Below, in pieces: positions 14,037-26,500 of a stretch of 64,000 nt of DNA. Under the pieces are notes generated by a model that was not told the origin of the DNA, made no database searches, and saw nothing but the letters and a program-made list of their open reading frames with translations. The stretch lies in the NCBI GenBank assembly GCA_028564925.1, contig CM053029.1:425804303-425868302 (forward strand). Direction: 5' to 3'. A program made the position numbers and the translations under genes. This DNA is from Lithobates sylvaticus. Lineage: Eukaryota; Chordata; Amphibia; Anura; Ranidae. Positions within the stretch are counted from its first letter, which is position 1. Each line of letters begins with the position of its first letter.

Positions 14037-15428
14037 GTAAGTTCATGTTGGATAATAAAAAAAAAAATTCTTCAAATTCTGAACCATAGAAATTAAAGTG
14101 AATAATTGCGGCCTTTTATTAAAGATACACTCACTTCCGTACAGCCCCTGTTGTCTGGCTGTTAGTTGGTCTAGTTTAATTCTTCATGACCTCTGGGACC
14201 TCATGGTCATTCTGTCAACGCTTGCTTCTCTGAGTTCATTCAGGTTGATAATGCTTGATTAAATAATGATGTCTCCCCGCATTAGCTTTTATGGATTCAT
14301 TGTCTTTTGACCTTCAAAGTCTGCCAAAATCAGGGTCTTCTCCAGTGACTTATGCTTTAGGATCTGGATCTATGAACAGAGTAAGCCAAGCCTGTTTTTT
14401 GTTTTTACAGTGGCATGATCCAAATAAAGTGAAAGCTTATTGCTTTTTAATCGTTGTCACTTATTTTATTCCTAACATTTACAGAATTACTGTATGAACG
14501 AATGTTTTGAATACATTTTTGAATTTAGAAAGCCCTGCACTGCCTGCATCACTGTTGGCAGCCTTTGTATGACTAACAAAGCTAGATGGTCCTGTCTCTG
14601 CTATGCCAGAGAAAGGGGCTATGTCTTTCCTGTAAGCCTTTTGACAGTCTGTGAATCTGATCTGGTATTCAGGTATATTTTACATTACAGCTGTGGAAAA
14701 TGAGCCCGCAAAAAGCTACTGCTACAACTTGGAGCCAACTACTTGTTGGCTACAAGTGATAACTATTAAATGTGTATATGAAAATATGTACTCATTCATA
14801 TTTACTCAATAACAAAATATAAAACTGTATTTAGTAATTTAGTGCTAAAACCAATAAGTTATATTTTAAAAGTTATAATTTCTCTTTAACCACTTGCTTA
14901 CTGGGCACTTATACCCCCTTCCTGACCAGGCCAATTTCAGCTTTCAACGCTATTGCACTTGACTTGAATGACAATTGCGCGGTTATGCAACACTGTAATC
15001 ATATAAGATTTTTATCATTTTATATATTATTCAGTCTTACTACTATTACAGGTCTAAAGAAAAAAACACTAGTAAATATTTGGCAACACATTTAGTGTAA
15101 CAGATTATAATTATTATTATTATATCCTATTAGTTAATCTTTCTGTGACAAGACAGCTGTGTCCTTGTATATGAAATTGTCAGCCTAAACATGTAATGTA
15201 TCTTATCTAGAAGAGTGGACACTTATCATTGGTTCTGCAGAATACATAAAATAAGTTTTTGAAAAATGACTGCCCAGCTATTGAGAGGTGTTTGTCACCA
15301 TCGGAGGAAGAATACATACAGTATTATACAACAGTCATTTAAATTATGTCATCTTCTCTGATTTGTAAATTATACAACTATGAAATGACATGACATTACA
15401 ATAGTGTTGTATTTGTTTTCCATTGTAG
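14037..15428 (+). other. PTPRZ1 intron between the two FN3 exons
   Basis: A 1.4-kb intron bounded by GTAAGT and TTGTAG. At 14889-15000 it holds a fragment that begins at TTAA with CCACTTGCTTACTGGGC and resembles the left end of the TTAA family. I see no further gene or structured feature; the remaining sequence is AT-rich. Confidence 0.7.
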
Positions 15429-15555
15429 GGTGCAATTTTATATAATTTAATGTCAAACACAAGTTATGTTCTCCAAGTTGTGGCAATGTGCACCAATAGC
15501 CTTTATGGAAAACGCAGTGACCAGGTGGTTGTTGACATGATGATGGATGGGCAAG
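15429..15555 (+). CDS. PTPRZ1: PTPRZ1 exon, second half of fibronectin type III domain (equivalent of human exon 10)
   Basis: The exon completes the FN3 fold of PTPRZ1. It is 127 bp (42 codons plus one base). The acceptor is TTGTAG and the donor GGTATG. The join to the previous exon gives the conserved DLGAI sequence. The product includes [20 protein letters not shown], matching the mammalian segment with the F-G strands of the domain and the variant FN3 motif around TNSLYG. One sequon (NTS) is visible. The intron before it is only 1.4 kb and carries no full mobile element. Identity is secure; the exact donor is supported by phase match with the next exon. Confidence 0.95.
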
Positions 15556-17121
15556 GTATGTTTTATCAAATTTCTATCACAATAGCTTATACTAAAGTTT
15601 CTATGAGACGTAGGATTGTGCGATTTGGTTGTTTGGGTAATATTTCATTGCTTTGCTTTTTAACACAAACCATGCAAAAAAAAGCAGCTGCTACTAGAAT
15701 GCAATTTATGGAATTCTTAGAGTCCTTAGAGCTGTATGTAGTAAGCAATAAAGTAGACGACAGACATTCACCACCTCCTAATAGGTCTCCGGACTACAAA
15801 AAAAATATACGGCAAAGTGTATTTGACTGCACACCACCGCCAATCCAACAATATTTATTGAACAGGACAGGACACAGATACAGAGGTTGATGCATTTCAC
15901 ACTAAAATCGTGCTTCTTCAAAACCCCTAGAAAAAAATAGAAAGAAATATAGGCTAGAAAAAAAATATAGATTTAGAAATTATGACATTTAAAAAAATTT
16001 TTTGAAATATGTTAAAGTTTTTAGTTACTATAATACTTAGTGGAACTTTGGGAAAACATATGATGTAGCATTTGTTTTTTACTTGAAATATATAAAAGTT
16101 TTGGTTAATATAATACTGGAACTAAATATAAAATTACATTATGATGCAGCATATCAATAGCATTACCACAGCAGTTTTTGTTTTTCTAAGCTCGCCATAA
16201 CATAGTTTTAATACCTGCAGATTCTGCCAGTAAATCTGTGTTTTTTTTTTTAAACCCAGTGACACTGCTGTTTGTTCTGCAGTCTTACATGGACACACTG
16301 TTCTAAATATTCTTTAAACATTTATTAAAAAAAAAAAAAAAGGTTGAAACCAGAGACGAATGTTGTAAGCACCCCTGTTTGTCCCAACCCCTGTAACTCT
16401 AATTTTTCTGGACACCCTGGTTTTCATGTAAAGATGGGGAAACTATAAATGAAGGCATCTGAAATAAAAAGTTAGTTCACAAAAAATGAATTTTTATTCA
16501 TTATACCGTAAGTATTGGTCACATACGTATGTTTTGCCAGAATACACCATTTTCCCTATAGTGGTCCCTTAATTAATAAAATAGGCCTTACCTGGCCTAA
16601 AATGCTTCTAACAACAGTGGTGAAGTGCAGTAAATTGTAGCCCCTGCAAATACCTGTTTTAGAGACTAAGCCCAGGCTGCATATAGGACCTCAACTTGAG
16701 AATAGCCAGTGCCCCCCCAATGTGAATGTACAATGTATATGCAAAAGCACTGCGTAAATTGACGGCGCTATACAAGTACCTGAAATTAATTAATTCATTA
16801 ATTAAATAACAGAGATGGGGTATAGTGGAAAGGGGGGGGAGTATAGCTCAAACTTGACTAAGAAGTCAAGGCTCCAGGTACAGCCTGAACCATGGATCCA
16901 AGGGGCTCCACAAAAACACAGGGAACAACTGAATGACCAACACGGAAACTTGAAGGCAGCACAAGTTGCCTGCAGTTCAATTCTGTTGTTGCTTTAATGT
17001 TTTAGGCCATCCCATATTGTAGAATACACTACTCCTTTAGATTATAATGTAAAGTCTAGCCAGGTACAAGTACAATAGTATGTACCTATCACAAATTAAA
17101 CAAGTAGTTGTGAGCCATTCA

Positions 17122-17193
<72 letters not shown>

Positions 17194-19097
17194 TGTAAGC
17201 TCTTATATTATATATGACAGAATTGTGATTCACATAAAAGATTTGGCCAAATTCTGTGTGGAATTTTGCCGGTATTGTGACCAGCTATTGTGTTTACATG
17301 CTTTTTTCCAATGATGCAGGTACTTATGAAATGCCATTAGTATTATATGTGGCTAGGTGATTGTTCAGTATGTAGCATGTAAACATTGCATTGAGTATTA
17401 ATGCATAAAGTATTTCAAGTCTAAAAATGGGAATCTAAATGTAGCATGCTATATGAAATGGATCTCATGTCATCCTGTTACTTTATATTGTATTTGCAAA
17501 AATGTATCACTTTGGCAACTGTTTACTATGGTTATGTGCTTCATAATATAAATCGTTTTGTGTATTCATAAAGTTACGTACATCATTGGGTTCAGTTGTA
17601 TCTCATCAGCCATAATAATCATACTCATAACATTTTATGTGACATAGTAATATTAACTTATTAATATACTGTACATCTAAGAATTATGTCATAATTGGTT
17701 GCATAAATTACCTATTTTCTGCCTCGCTTCAAAGCAGTGTTCTATCCATTCTTTTCGCTTTCTTCTCAGCCACTACAAAAAAATGCTTATGGTCCTATGC
17801 AATATGTAAAAATCGACTAATTCCATTTATGTTTTAGCAACTTTACTTACAGTGTATGCATTACCTTTATTATTATTCTTATGAATATGTTCTTATATGA
17901 ACATAGACAAAAAAACATTAAATTAGCTAGCGCAAATTAAATGACAAATTATTGCATAGGGTCTCTTCCAAATTACACATGAATTAATCAGCTTCACCAA
18001 AATGGCACGTGGTTTCTGATTTTTACATGCAAAAAAAAAAACCATGAGTTCTTAGAGCCTGTGTGATCTAATATATGTGATCATTTAAAAATGAAAGAAT
18101 GATTCTTTTACATATTGCTAGGTAATCATACTGTATGTATGTTGTATCTATTAACATTTACATGTTTTTGTGTGAATTTCATTTACAGCTTTTTTGTTGT
18201 TCAATGTGTAGCTTGTGCACATTTCATTATGATTTTTTTTCATTCCATCATTATGTTATTTCCCTGGTAGATTAAAATCATGTAATTGTTTTAAATGTTA
18301 ACATACTATAGCTTGTCCAAGTGATACTGAGCATGACTATATGAAGTGTTAAAGAGCACTGTACTATCACCACTCCACGGGGCTTTAGCGATCCATTAGC
18401 GTAATTCATTTAGGATCTTTAGGCTGGCAGATAAGGAATAGATGATAAAAATGATAGCTGCAAAATAAGCGAAACTCTGAAAAATTCAACACCACTGTAT
18501 GAAAAGGTAAGAATTTTTTTTCTATTTGCTGTTTTTATTATTATTCATGTATTGTTTTTCACAGAACTGGATGCATGAAATTATTTTAGCCATAGTTTAA
18601 CAAGAATTGAAATAGTTAAAAAAAATGCATACCATATTAGAGAATTAGTAGATTTAGCCAAGAAAAGGAGAAGGCAGAGTATAATGGAATGACAGAACTA
18701 GGAATTATAGAGAATAGAACCTTTGGTGAGTTTGTAACAATAGTTTATGATGAGTTTATGATATTAGGTGTAATGGGTATGTAATAATACATTTGTAATA
18801 GATTTTCTCTGTAGTTATAATTAGCTGCAATACCTCAGATACAACATGAATTTAAAAACCCATGTTGTGTTGGCTGCAATCAATAATCATTAATATTTCT
18901 ACGTTACTGTACAAGTTGAGTTATTTGATATTTAGGTCCTAATTGTGGGTATTCTAGATGCTTACTTAGAATATTTCCTCAAGGACATCTGATAAAATTT
19001 GTTCTCTGGTAGCAAGTATATTGCTCTGAATATACATACTGTAAAGTAAAGTAAACCAAAGTCTCACTATTTAAGTTTTACTATGCCTGGCAGAGTC
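15556..19097 (+). other. PTPRZ1 intron, mostly unique AT-rich sequence
   Basis: A TA microsatellite lies at 17131-17187. A dispersed-repeat tail ending GGCGCTATACAAGTACCTGA is at about 16690-16800, and a poly-A stretch near 16325. Open frames here are short and have no family match that I recognise. A perfect donor-like AAAAG|GTAAGAA at about 18507 has no coding exon before it. I see nothing else. Confidence 0.6.
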
Positions 19098-19100
19098 TTA

Positions 19101-19524
19101 TGCCTCATACACACGGTCAGACATTCCGACAACAAAATCCATTGGATTTTTTCAGACAGATTTTGTGCCAAACTTGTCTTGCATACACACGGTCGGACAA
19201 AGTTGACGGAAAATCCGATCGTTCCTAATGAGGTGACGTACAACACGTATGTCGGGACTATAAACGGGCCAGTAGCCAATAGCTGTGGTCTCTTAATTTA
19301 TTCTGAGCATGCGTGGCACTTTGTCCGTCAGAATTGTCTACACACAATCGGAATTTAAATGATCGGATTTTGTTGTCGGAAAATTTTAGATCCTGCTCTC
19401 AAACTTTGTGTGTCGGAAATTCTGATGGAAAAAGTCAGATGGAGCCCACATATGATCAGATTTTCCGACAACATGATTCGAACGCACATTTTCCGTCAGA
19501 AATTCCGACCGTGTGTACAGGGCA
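19101..19524. mobile_element. Harbinger-like MITE (ACACACGGTCGGA family)
   Basis: Terminal inverted repeats of the type TGCCTCATACACACGGTCGGA and its inverse are flanked by TTA on both sides (19098-19100 and 19525-19527). The TCCGACAACAAAAT motif occurs several times in both orientations inside. No coding capacity. A TTA duplication suits PIF/Harbinger transposition. Related copies are at 44967-45345 and 55971-56383. Confidence 0.85.
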
Positions 19525-19964
19525 TTAGACTGTCTTGGTGTGTCTTAAAAACAGTGTTAAAGCTCTCAGCCAGTGAATAAATGGTATTGCTTCAGTTCTA
19601 CTTTCTCATGGCAAAACGTTTCAATTGTAATCAATGAAATGATCCGTCCAGTCAACAGTGATATTTTAGTTAAAATTTGATTTTGGAAGGGTATCCTATA
19701 TCTCTATGGGACCCCATTAGCGAACTCCTCCTGCCACAATTCCATATTAAGTCCTGACCAGTTTGGAGTCATTTACATCCTGTTATATAAAGAGTATCCC
19801 CACTTCTGTTCTCCATAGCTTAAAATAAATGAAATTGAAACAAAGACAATATGACTCCCTTATGATCTTATAACTGCTACTGGTGTACATAACTAGAAAG
19901 TGCAGACATCTTGCCTCTGCTGTTCCTGGGGATCATAGAAAAGTTTTTATTATTTAGCAATGTA

Positions 19965-20423
19965 CACTATATTACCAAAAGTATTGGGACACCTGCCTTC
20001 AACTTTTCCGAGAAGGCTGTTTTGGGCAAGGTTTTGGAGTGTGTCTATGGGAATGTTTGACCATTCCTCCAGAAGCACATTTGTGAGGTCAGGCACGGAT
20101 GCTAGACAAGAAGGCCTGGCTCGCAGTCTCCGCTCTAATTCATCACAAAGGTGTTCTATAGGGTTGAGGTCATGACTCTGTGCAAGCCAGTCAAGTTTCT
20201 CCACCCCAGACGTGCTCATCCATGTCTCTATGGACCTTGCTTTGTGCACTGGTGCGCAGTCATGTTGGAACAGGAAGGGGCCATCCCAAACACTTCCCAC
20301 AAAGTTGGGAGCATGAATTTGTCCAAAATGTCTTGGTATGCTGACACCTTAAGAGTTCCCTTCACTGGAACTAAGAAGAAGTGCGTGTAAAGGCAGGCGT
20401 CCCACTACATTTGGTAATATAGT
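19965..20423 (-). mobile_element. Internally deleted Tc1 (CACTATATTACCAAAAGTATTGGG family)
   Basis: Both ends match the family also seen at 50036-50911, with TA flanking. The minus strand encodes part of a transposase C-terminus ([16 protein letters not shown] and [20 protein letters not shown]). Most of the element, including the N-terminal DNA-binding region, is missing, leaving about 460 bp. A TA/GATA microsatellite abuts its right end. Confidence 0.88.
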
Positions 20424-20426
20424 ATC

Positions 20427-20474
20427 TATCTACCTATCTATCTATCATCTATCTATATATATATATATAGATAG

Positions 20475-20537
<63 letters not shown>

Positions 20538-20550
20538 TAGAGATATATAG

Positions 20551-20593
<43 letters not shown>

Positions 20594-20622
20594 TTGTTTT
20601 TATATATATATATATATATAAT
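20427..20622. repeat. Compound GATA / GA / TA microsatellite
   Basis: ATCT/GATA repeats, then (GA)n, then (TA)n broken by TTTGTTTTT. It starts right at the end of the deleted Tc1. About 20640-21448 beyond it is AT-rich intron with no feature that I can name. Confidence 0.92.
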
Positions 20623-21448
20623 AATTTCTAACATATATAAAATATAATATAATTTCTACAATAATTGAGCCTCTAAAGGCTATGTCCATGTAAAACTAAT
20701 ATTTTATGTTTTTACTCTGGATGTCTGAATCCCCTTTCTGATTTTTGCATCTCTCCGAGTTTCAAGTGAGGTCAATCTATTGCACTTGGCTGATCACACT
20801 GCCCCATTTCTTCCCTCCTTCTATGTAAGCTTAAAGATGCTTATAGTGAACATGCATGTGTGTGACCAGGATTGGCCTCCAAGCAGTGCAGAAGGCTGAC
20901 ACACACACTAATGTTCCCCAATCCTAACATTAATAGCTATTTTAGAAAGTTCTCCAATTTTTGCAGTGTAAGCAAGGTTATTACTTTACCCTGATGGCTC
21001 TGTCTTCAGTAAACATTATAAATAATATATCAAAGTAAGGATGCCTTACTTTGATAAGGAAGTAAGGATTCCGTCATGTATGGCTGTGTAGTCGCAACCT
21101 TCTATCTGAAATAAATATTGAACACATTAAAATAAGCAAAAATGTACTCATTCTATCTTAACAAGTTTAAAATACAGTTGATCATCTTGAAATTGATCAT
21201 CCAGATCCCATTCAGTTTATTATGTTACCTTCAACGTATTCCTAAATAAAGAAAAAGCATCAGCTATGTGTGATGTGCCTAAAAGGAAGGTACTTAGCTG
21301 ACTTCCATAATACGGAAGTAGGAATCACTACAGTAACTGAAGCTAAACCTTTTAAACATCATGTAGTTTTATAACACTAACACACTTATTTATCTGTACT
21401 GTTAATTGACATTCCGTTTTTTTGCTATATATTTTTTTCTTTTTGCAG

Positions 21449-21495
21449 GAAATGACCCATACATTGATGTAACTGAAACAGAAGAGGAAATAGAG
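21449..21495 (+). CDS. PTPRZ1: PTPRZ1 short acidic linker exon (equivalent of human exon 11)
   Basis: This 47-bp exon links the FN3 domain to the large proteoglycan exon. The acceptor is a T-rich tract ending TTTGCAG and the donor is GAG|GTAATG. Two bases complete a glycine codon from the upstream exon and 15 codons follow, giving NDPYIDVTETEEEIE. This resembles the acidic, Glu-rich start of the corresponding human segment, though it is more divergent than the FN3 exons. The phases on both sides agree. It is too short to stand as an open reading frame and was placed by phase, splice signals and the acidic motif, so confidence is a little lower. Confidence 0.85.
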
Positions 21496-21679
21496 GTAAT
21501 GTATTATACAGATATATCACTGATTGGGTCTTCCAAAATAGGGGCTACACAATAAAGAAAATGTATTGGGTAATGACTGAAAGACTTATTCCACCAAACT
21601 CAACACTAGGTGCCATTTTAAACTTTTCCCTATTCACAGTAATTACTCTCATTTTGTATTTAGGCTAAGCATTGCTTAA

Positions 21680-23177
21680 CAGCTTCAGCTCCGGAAGGCT
21701 TACCCCCCCCCCCCCCCCCCCTTCGTGACCAGGGCATTTTTTTGCGATACGGCACTGCGTTACTTTAACTGACAGGTGTTTAGTCATGCGACACTGTACA
21801 CATATAAAATTGATGTCCTTTTTTTTCCAAAAGTAGAGCTTACTTTTGGTAGTATTTGATCACCCCTGTGGTTTTTATTTTTTTGCGCTATAAACAAAAT
21901 AAAACCGACAATTTAGAAAAAGTAATAGCCTCTATGGGATATTTTTTATGGATTTTTTTTAAACATTTTTTTACTAGTAATGGTGTCAATCAGCGATTTA
22001 TAGTGGGACTGCGACATTGCGGCGGACAAAACAGACACTAAGTGACACTTTTGATACTTTTTTGGGGACCAGTGACACTAATACCGTGATCAGTGCTAAA
22101 AATTATGCACTGTTACTGTAATAAGACAATGGCAGAGAAGGGGTTAACATCAGGGGCGATCAAAGGGTTAAATGTGTTCCTAGGGAGTGCTTTGTAACTG
22201 TGTGGGGGGTGCTTTAACTGTGGGAAGACAGATATCCAAGTTCCTGCTTAGCAGAAACACAGGATATCTGTCTTCCATACTAACAGAATGGCAATCTGCT
22301 TTGGTTACATAAGCAGACCACCGTTCTGCCTCTCTCAGTTTTTCTTTGTTTCTGTTAAAAAATTTTGTAAATAAGTACGTTTTCTTCTTCAATGATGGGC
22401 ACTGATATGGCTGCACTGACGGGCACTGATAAGGCAGCACTGATGGGCACCAATGAGGTGGTACTGATGAGGTGGCACTGACGGCCACTGATGATGGGCA
22501 CTGATAGACGGCACTGATGGGCACTGATAGGTGGCATTGGTATGCAGCACTGATGGGCACTCATAGGCGGCACTGATATGCACTCATAGGCGGCACTGAT
22601 GGGCACTCATAGGTGGCACTGATGGGCACTTATGGGTGGCACGGATATGTGGCATGGATGGGCACTGATAGGTGGGCACTGATAGGTGGCACGGATGGGC
22701 ACTGATTGGCATGGATGGGCACTGATAGGTGGCACTGCTGGACATTGATGGGTGGCACTGATGACACTGATGGGCGGCACTGCTGGACATCACTTATTTT
22801 TTTTTGGTGCATGATGGTGCCAGTCAGTGCCCATTTGTGGGCACTGACTGGCACAGATTGGGCATCATTTGCACATGTGGATGGCCATGGGGTACATACC
22901 TGGCCATCCACATGTTGCCCACTTCCCTGATGGTCCTAGTGGAGTCCCTGGTGGTCCAGTGTGGGCATCTGAGGAGGGGCTGTGCTGATAAACAATCAGC
23001 GCAGACCCCCCCTGTGAGGAGAGCCACCGATCGGCTCTCCTCTACTCACGTCTGTCAGACGCGAGTGAGGAAAAGCCTATCACCGGAATTTCTTGTTGAC
23101 ATCTTGATCAGCCATGATTGGACACACTGTATATGCAGTAAAGCATGCTTGTTATACTCACTGTGGAACCTAAGGGG
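21680..23177 (+). mobile_element. TTAA-flanked DNA element, 1.5 kb, with internal minisatellite
   Basis: TTAA lies at 21676-21679 and 23178-23181. The left part is homologous to the copy at 53009 (CAGCTTCAGCTCCGGAAG start, GCGCTATAAACAAAAT block, ACTAGTAATGG block), and a C-homopolymer interrupts it at 21703-21720. The right half is different and longer, with several local hairpins (for example TCAGTGCCCA...TGGGCACTGA near 22830-22855). It lies in the 2-kb intron just before the giant PTPRZ1 exon. It encodes no protein. A piggyBac-type non-autonomous element is the best call. Confidence 0.8.
22390..22790 (+). repeat. Minisatellite, about 22-bp GGCACTGATGGGCACTGAT unit
   Basis: Some 400 bp of degenerate tandem copies of GGCACTGATGGGCACTGATA with inserted GGTGGCACTG variants, all within the TTAA element. 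Minus-strand open frames rich in Ser, Ala, Pro and Cys are products of the repeat and not genes. Confidence 0.9.
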
Positions 23178-23181
23178 TTAA

Positions 23182-23544
23182 TCCTCTGCATTGTGTGAAA
23201 CTGCTGTCTGATCCTGTATGCACAAATCCTGCCCTTCTTGCATTGCCCCCCAAACATGTCCGGAGAAGAAAGAGTTACTGAAGTCAGGCTGCACATTTTT
23301 TTTCTTGGGAGAGTGCATGTGATCAGCACAGTCCAGACTCCAGACAGAGGGTCGGGGGTTCTGCAGGATCCTGGGCTTAGTAACACTTTAAGTTCTACTT
23401 TAAGGCTTGAAATACCTCTGGTCACAAAAGAAAAAATAAATTTCAATAAAAGAATTATACTTTGCTATGTTACGTTTTATCTATAAATATATGTATGGAT
23501 ATATATTCTTGAAAGAATTATGAAATCTTTGTGTTCTTTTTCAG
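23182..23544 (+). other. Intron remainder before the giant exon
   Basis: A stretch of about 360 bp ending in the TTCTTTTTCAG acceptor. About 23190-23410 has a less AT-rich, repeat-like character that I cannot assign. No coding feature is seen. Confidence 0.5.
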
Positions 23545-26500
23545 AACACCGATGAGGACATATATGAATTAACTTCACGCACTACTAGAACCAAAAATCA
23601 AATGCAAGAAATAGGGACCCAAGAACCAACTGTTCGCAATTTTGAAGAGAAGAGTTCCAAGTCATATAAGACAACACCAGAAACTTTGCAGCTACATGAG
23701 CATGATAGTCTCAAAACTTTGCTGTATCCTACCTTGCAAGCTACATCCAAAACATATGTTGCTACAACTACTGATAAGTATAAAGAAGATTTGAAAACAA
23801 GTGAACAAGAGGAAGATGATGAAGACAAAAGAAGCACAGAGTTAAAAAGTAAGGTTGACATATGGATGCTTAATGACTCTGTCACTACCAAACCACCCTC
23901 AGCAAATGATGTCCAGACCAGTGCTACTAATGATCTTTTGCTGACCACAACCAGCTGGAAAAAGAAGATTTTAATGCCTTCCCAGAGACCTCAGAATGTT
24001 ATTAGTGACACTTCTGTAACTACTCTGACTACCTTTTCTGCAGCGTTTACATCAGATGAGACATCTTCAACAGATCCAGTTTCCTCACAAGCTCCAGAAG
24101 AATATACCAGTGACAGCACCCATGAGGTCATTAAAAGCACATTGAGTGATGAGAAATATGAAGCATTTAATGCTACTTCCCAACCTGAAGCTAAGAAGGG
24201 GCTAGACATGAGTTCTGTTACTACATCTGAGGTTACATCATCATCCTCATCACAACAACCACTGTCCTCTTCTCCAAGCAAGAAAGATCCAGAGCCATCT
24301 ACTGTTCTTCCTGAAATAGAGAGACCCTACTTTTCAACTTCTACTTCTTCCCCAGTTGAATCATTTCAGCCTATTTCCCCAAGCTTTGGACAACATGGCT
24401 CTGCTTCTCCGAGTGAGGTATTCGCTCAGACAACACAACCAATATTTAATGGTGAGATACGTCTTCAACCCTCCTACACTAGTGAAGTTATTCCTCTAGT
24501 TACCCCCTTGTTGTCTGGTAACCAGTTCCTAAAAGCTACCCCTGCCGCTTCAGATATTGGTCCGACCCTGCATGTCACTCCTGTATTTCCCAATGTCGAT
24601 GTATCATTCGAACCTTCCTTGTCTTCCAATGATGGCATACGTTTGCATACATTTTCCTCCGCTTTCTCCGCTAGTAAAGTGTTACACCATCATGCAGTAT
24701 CTGAAATGTTTTCACAAGTCACGCAGACGATTGCAACTGATACACTTTCTTTGCATGCTTCTTTGGCCTTGCCTGAAACCAGTGTTTTAGTTCAGCCAAG
24801 CCAAACACATCATTCTGATGTGACACCACATCAGACTGCTCATGCTGCTTCTGAGATGTTAACATTTGGTCATGAGGGTGACACCTTTAATAATGTTCCA
24901 TTTATTTCACAACTTGAAACACCAAGCACTGATTTAAAGATGCATGCACTTTCTGTGGTGTCTGAACCTGCCTATTCTTTGTCTAATAATATGGCTTCCA
25001 CAGAATCCTTTGCTGTTACCTCTGACTCTTCGGTGTTCTTGCATGATTCTTTGGGGGTATTTCACCAGGGTACCTTAATAACAAAGCTTAGCACTGAACT
25101 GTATCTTAAGCCAAGTACTGTAATAACACCAGAGGATGTTTTACTTCAGCCTACACACTCCACGATTCAGGATGGGGAGAACTCAGAAACATTCTCTGGT
25201 AGTGGGTTCTTTTTTGATGGGATAGATGGTTTGAAAAGCCATAATGAGACCCCAGCTGCTACAATAGTTGATGTTAAATATAACACACTTGATCTTAATC
25301 AAAGCAAGCCAATTACCACAAAAGTAGATGACACTGGATCTCAGACTACCTCCACTTATGGTGAAATAGCTGCAGGTGCAAATCATGAAGTCATGGCAGA
25401 CCTTTCTTCATCCAGTGTAATTAGGGACACTCAGTCTTCACCTGACATCCACTCAGTGTCTCTACCCACTGCCAGGAATTTTGATGCTGACATTAATGCA
25501 ATGTCAGAAAATCTGCTACTTGTTCAGCCAGTGAATTCTGTAACAACAACCTCTGGTGATATATTGCTTAAAGCTATGCTTGCTGCAGCCTCAAAAACTG
25601 TCTCTGCTTCTACTGATATGCTTCCTTTGCCAACTCAGGAAATCTTTAATGAAACATCAGAAAAAGCCATCAATGAATCACTGACACAAATGGCCTCACA
25701 ATTGCCTAATACTAGCATTGCTTTGGCTGTGCCCAGTGTTGGAGAGTTGAATGAAACATCCAGTTACCATTACATAGGCGCTAACACTGGCTATCTGCTG
25801 CTGCCTTCCTCTGTTGGTGCTACCGCTGAGTCTTTGTTGCATTCTACATATGTTCAGTCTGTTTATATTTCTTTGTCCCCAAGTTCTGTTGAGCCTGCAT
25901 ACGCACAGCAAACAATGTCAGTCTTGCATGAAAATGTCATTGAGCCTCATTTTTTCACTAATGTAAATTCAGATGAAATTGTATCATTGTCACATGATAA
26001 TGGCATAACTGTTGAGCCTGTAGATACTGTGCCTTTTTTATTTTCTGCAAAATCTCATGCGGTTTCTACTCCAGCGCTACCTGTCAATACGTTAACCCAG
26101 CAAGATGCTACCCTTTATTACCATACTCCACCATATGCTTATCCTACGCATGGCATTTCTGTTGTGTCTTCACAATATTCTAAAGGCAGTGTGTTATCCA
26201 CCTCTGCACTTGATACTGAAGCTAAAGATTCTGTTCTCCATCATATTATTTTACCAAATGTATATGTTTCTGTTGCAGCTGATTCTCCAAACAGTGAGAG
26301 TCCTAGCACATTATCAGTATTATCTGCTACATCTCAAACACCAACTGATGTGTTGTCTACTGTCAGCTCTGATACCAAAACGGGCTCTTCTGTAGTGGAT
26401 GATGGTTATCTTGTTGTAGCTAGTACAGATTCCACATCACATACAGAAACCCAAGAAAATGTAGTAGCTGATGTTAGTAGTTATGTAGAGCCTGTATCGG

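Noticed and set aside
18480-18520. Strong donor AAAAG|GTAAGAA considered as the end of an extra PTPRZ1 exon
   Set aside because: The sequence before it has no open frame in the needed phase with similarity to the gene, and the known exons join without it.
22390-22790. Regular repeats considered as a CRISPR array
   Set aside because: The units are directly tandem and degenerate with no unique spacers, and the genome is vertebrate.
22180-22930. Cys/Pro/Ser/Ala repeat proteins on the minus strand
   Set aside because: They are read out of the 22-bp minisatellite in several frames, with no gene signals.
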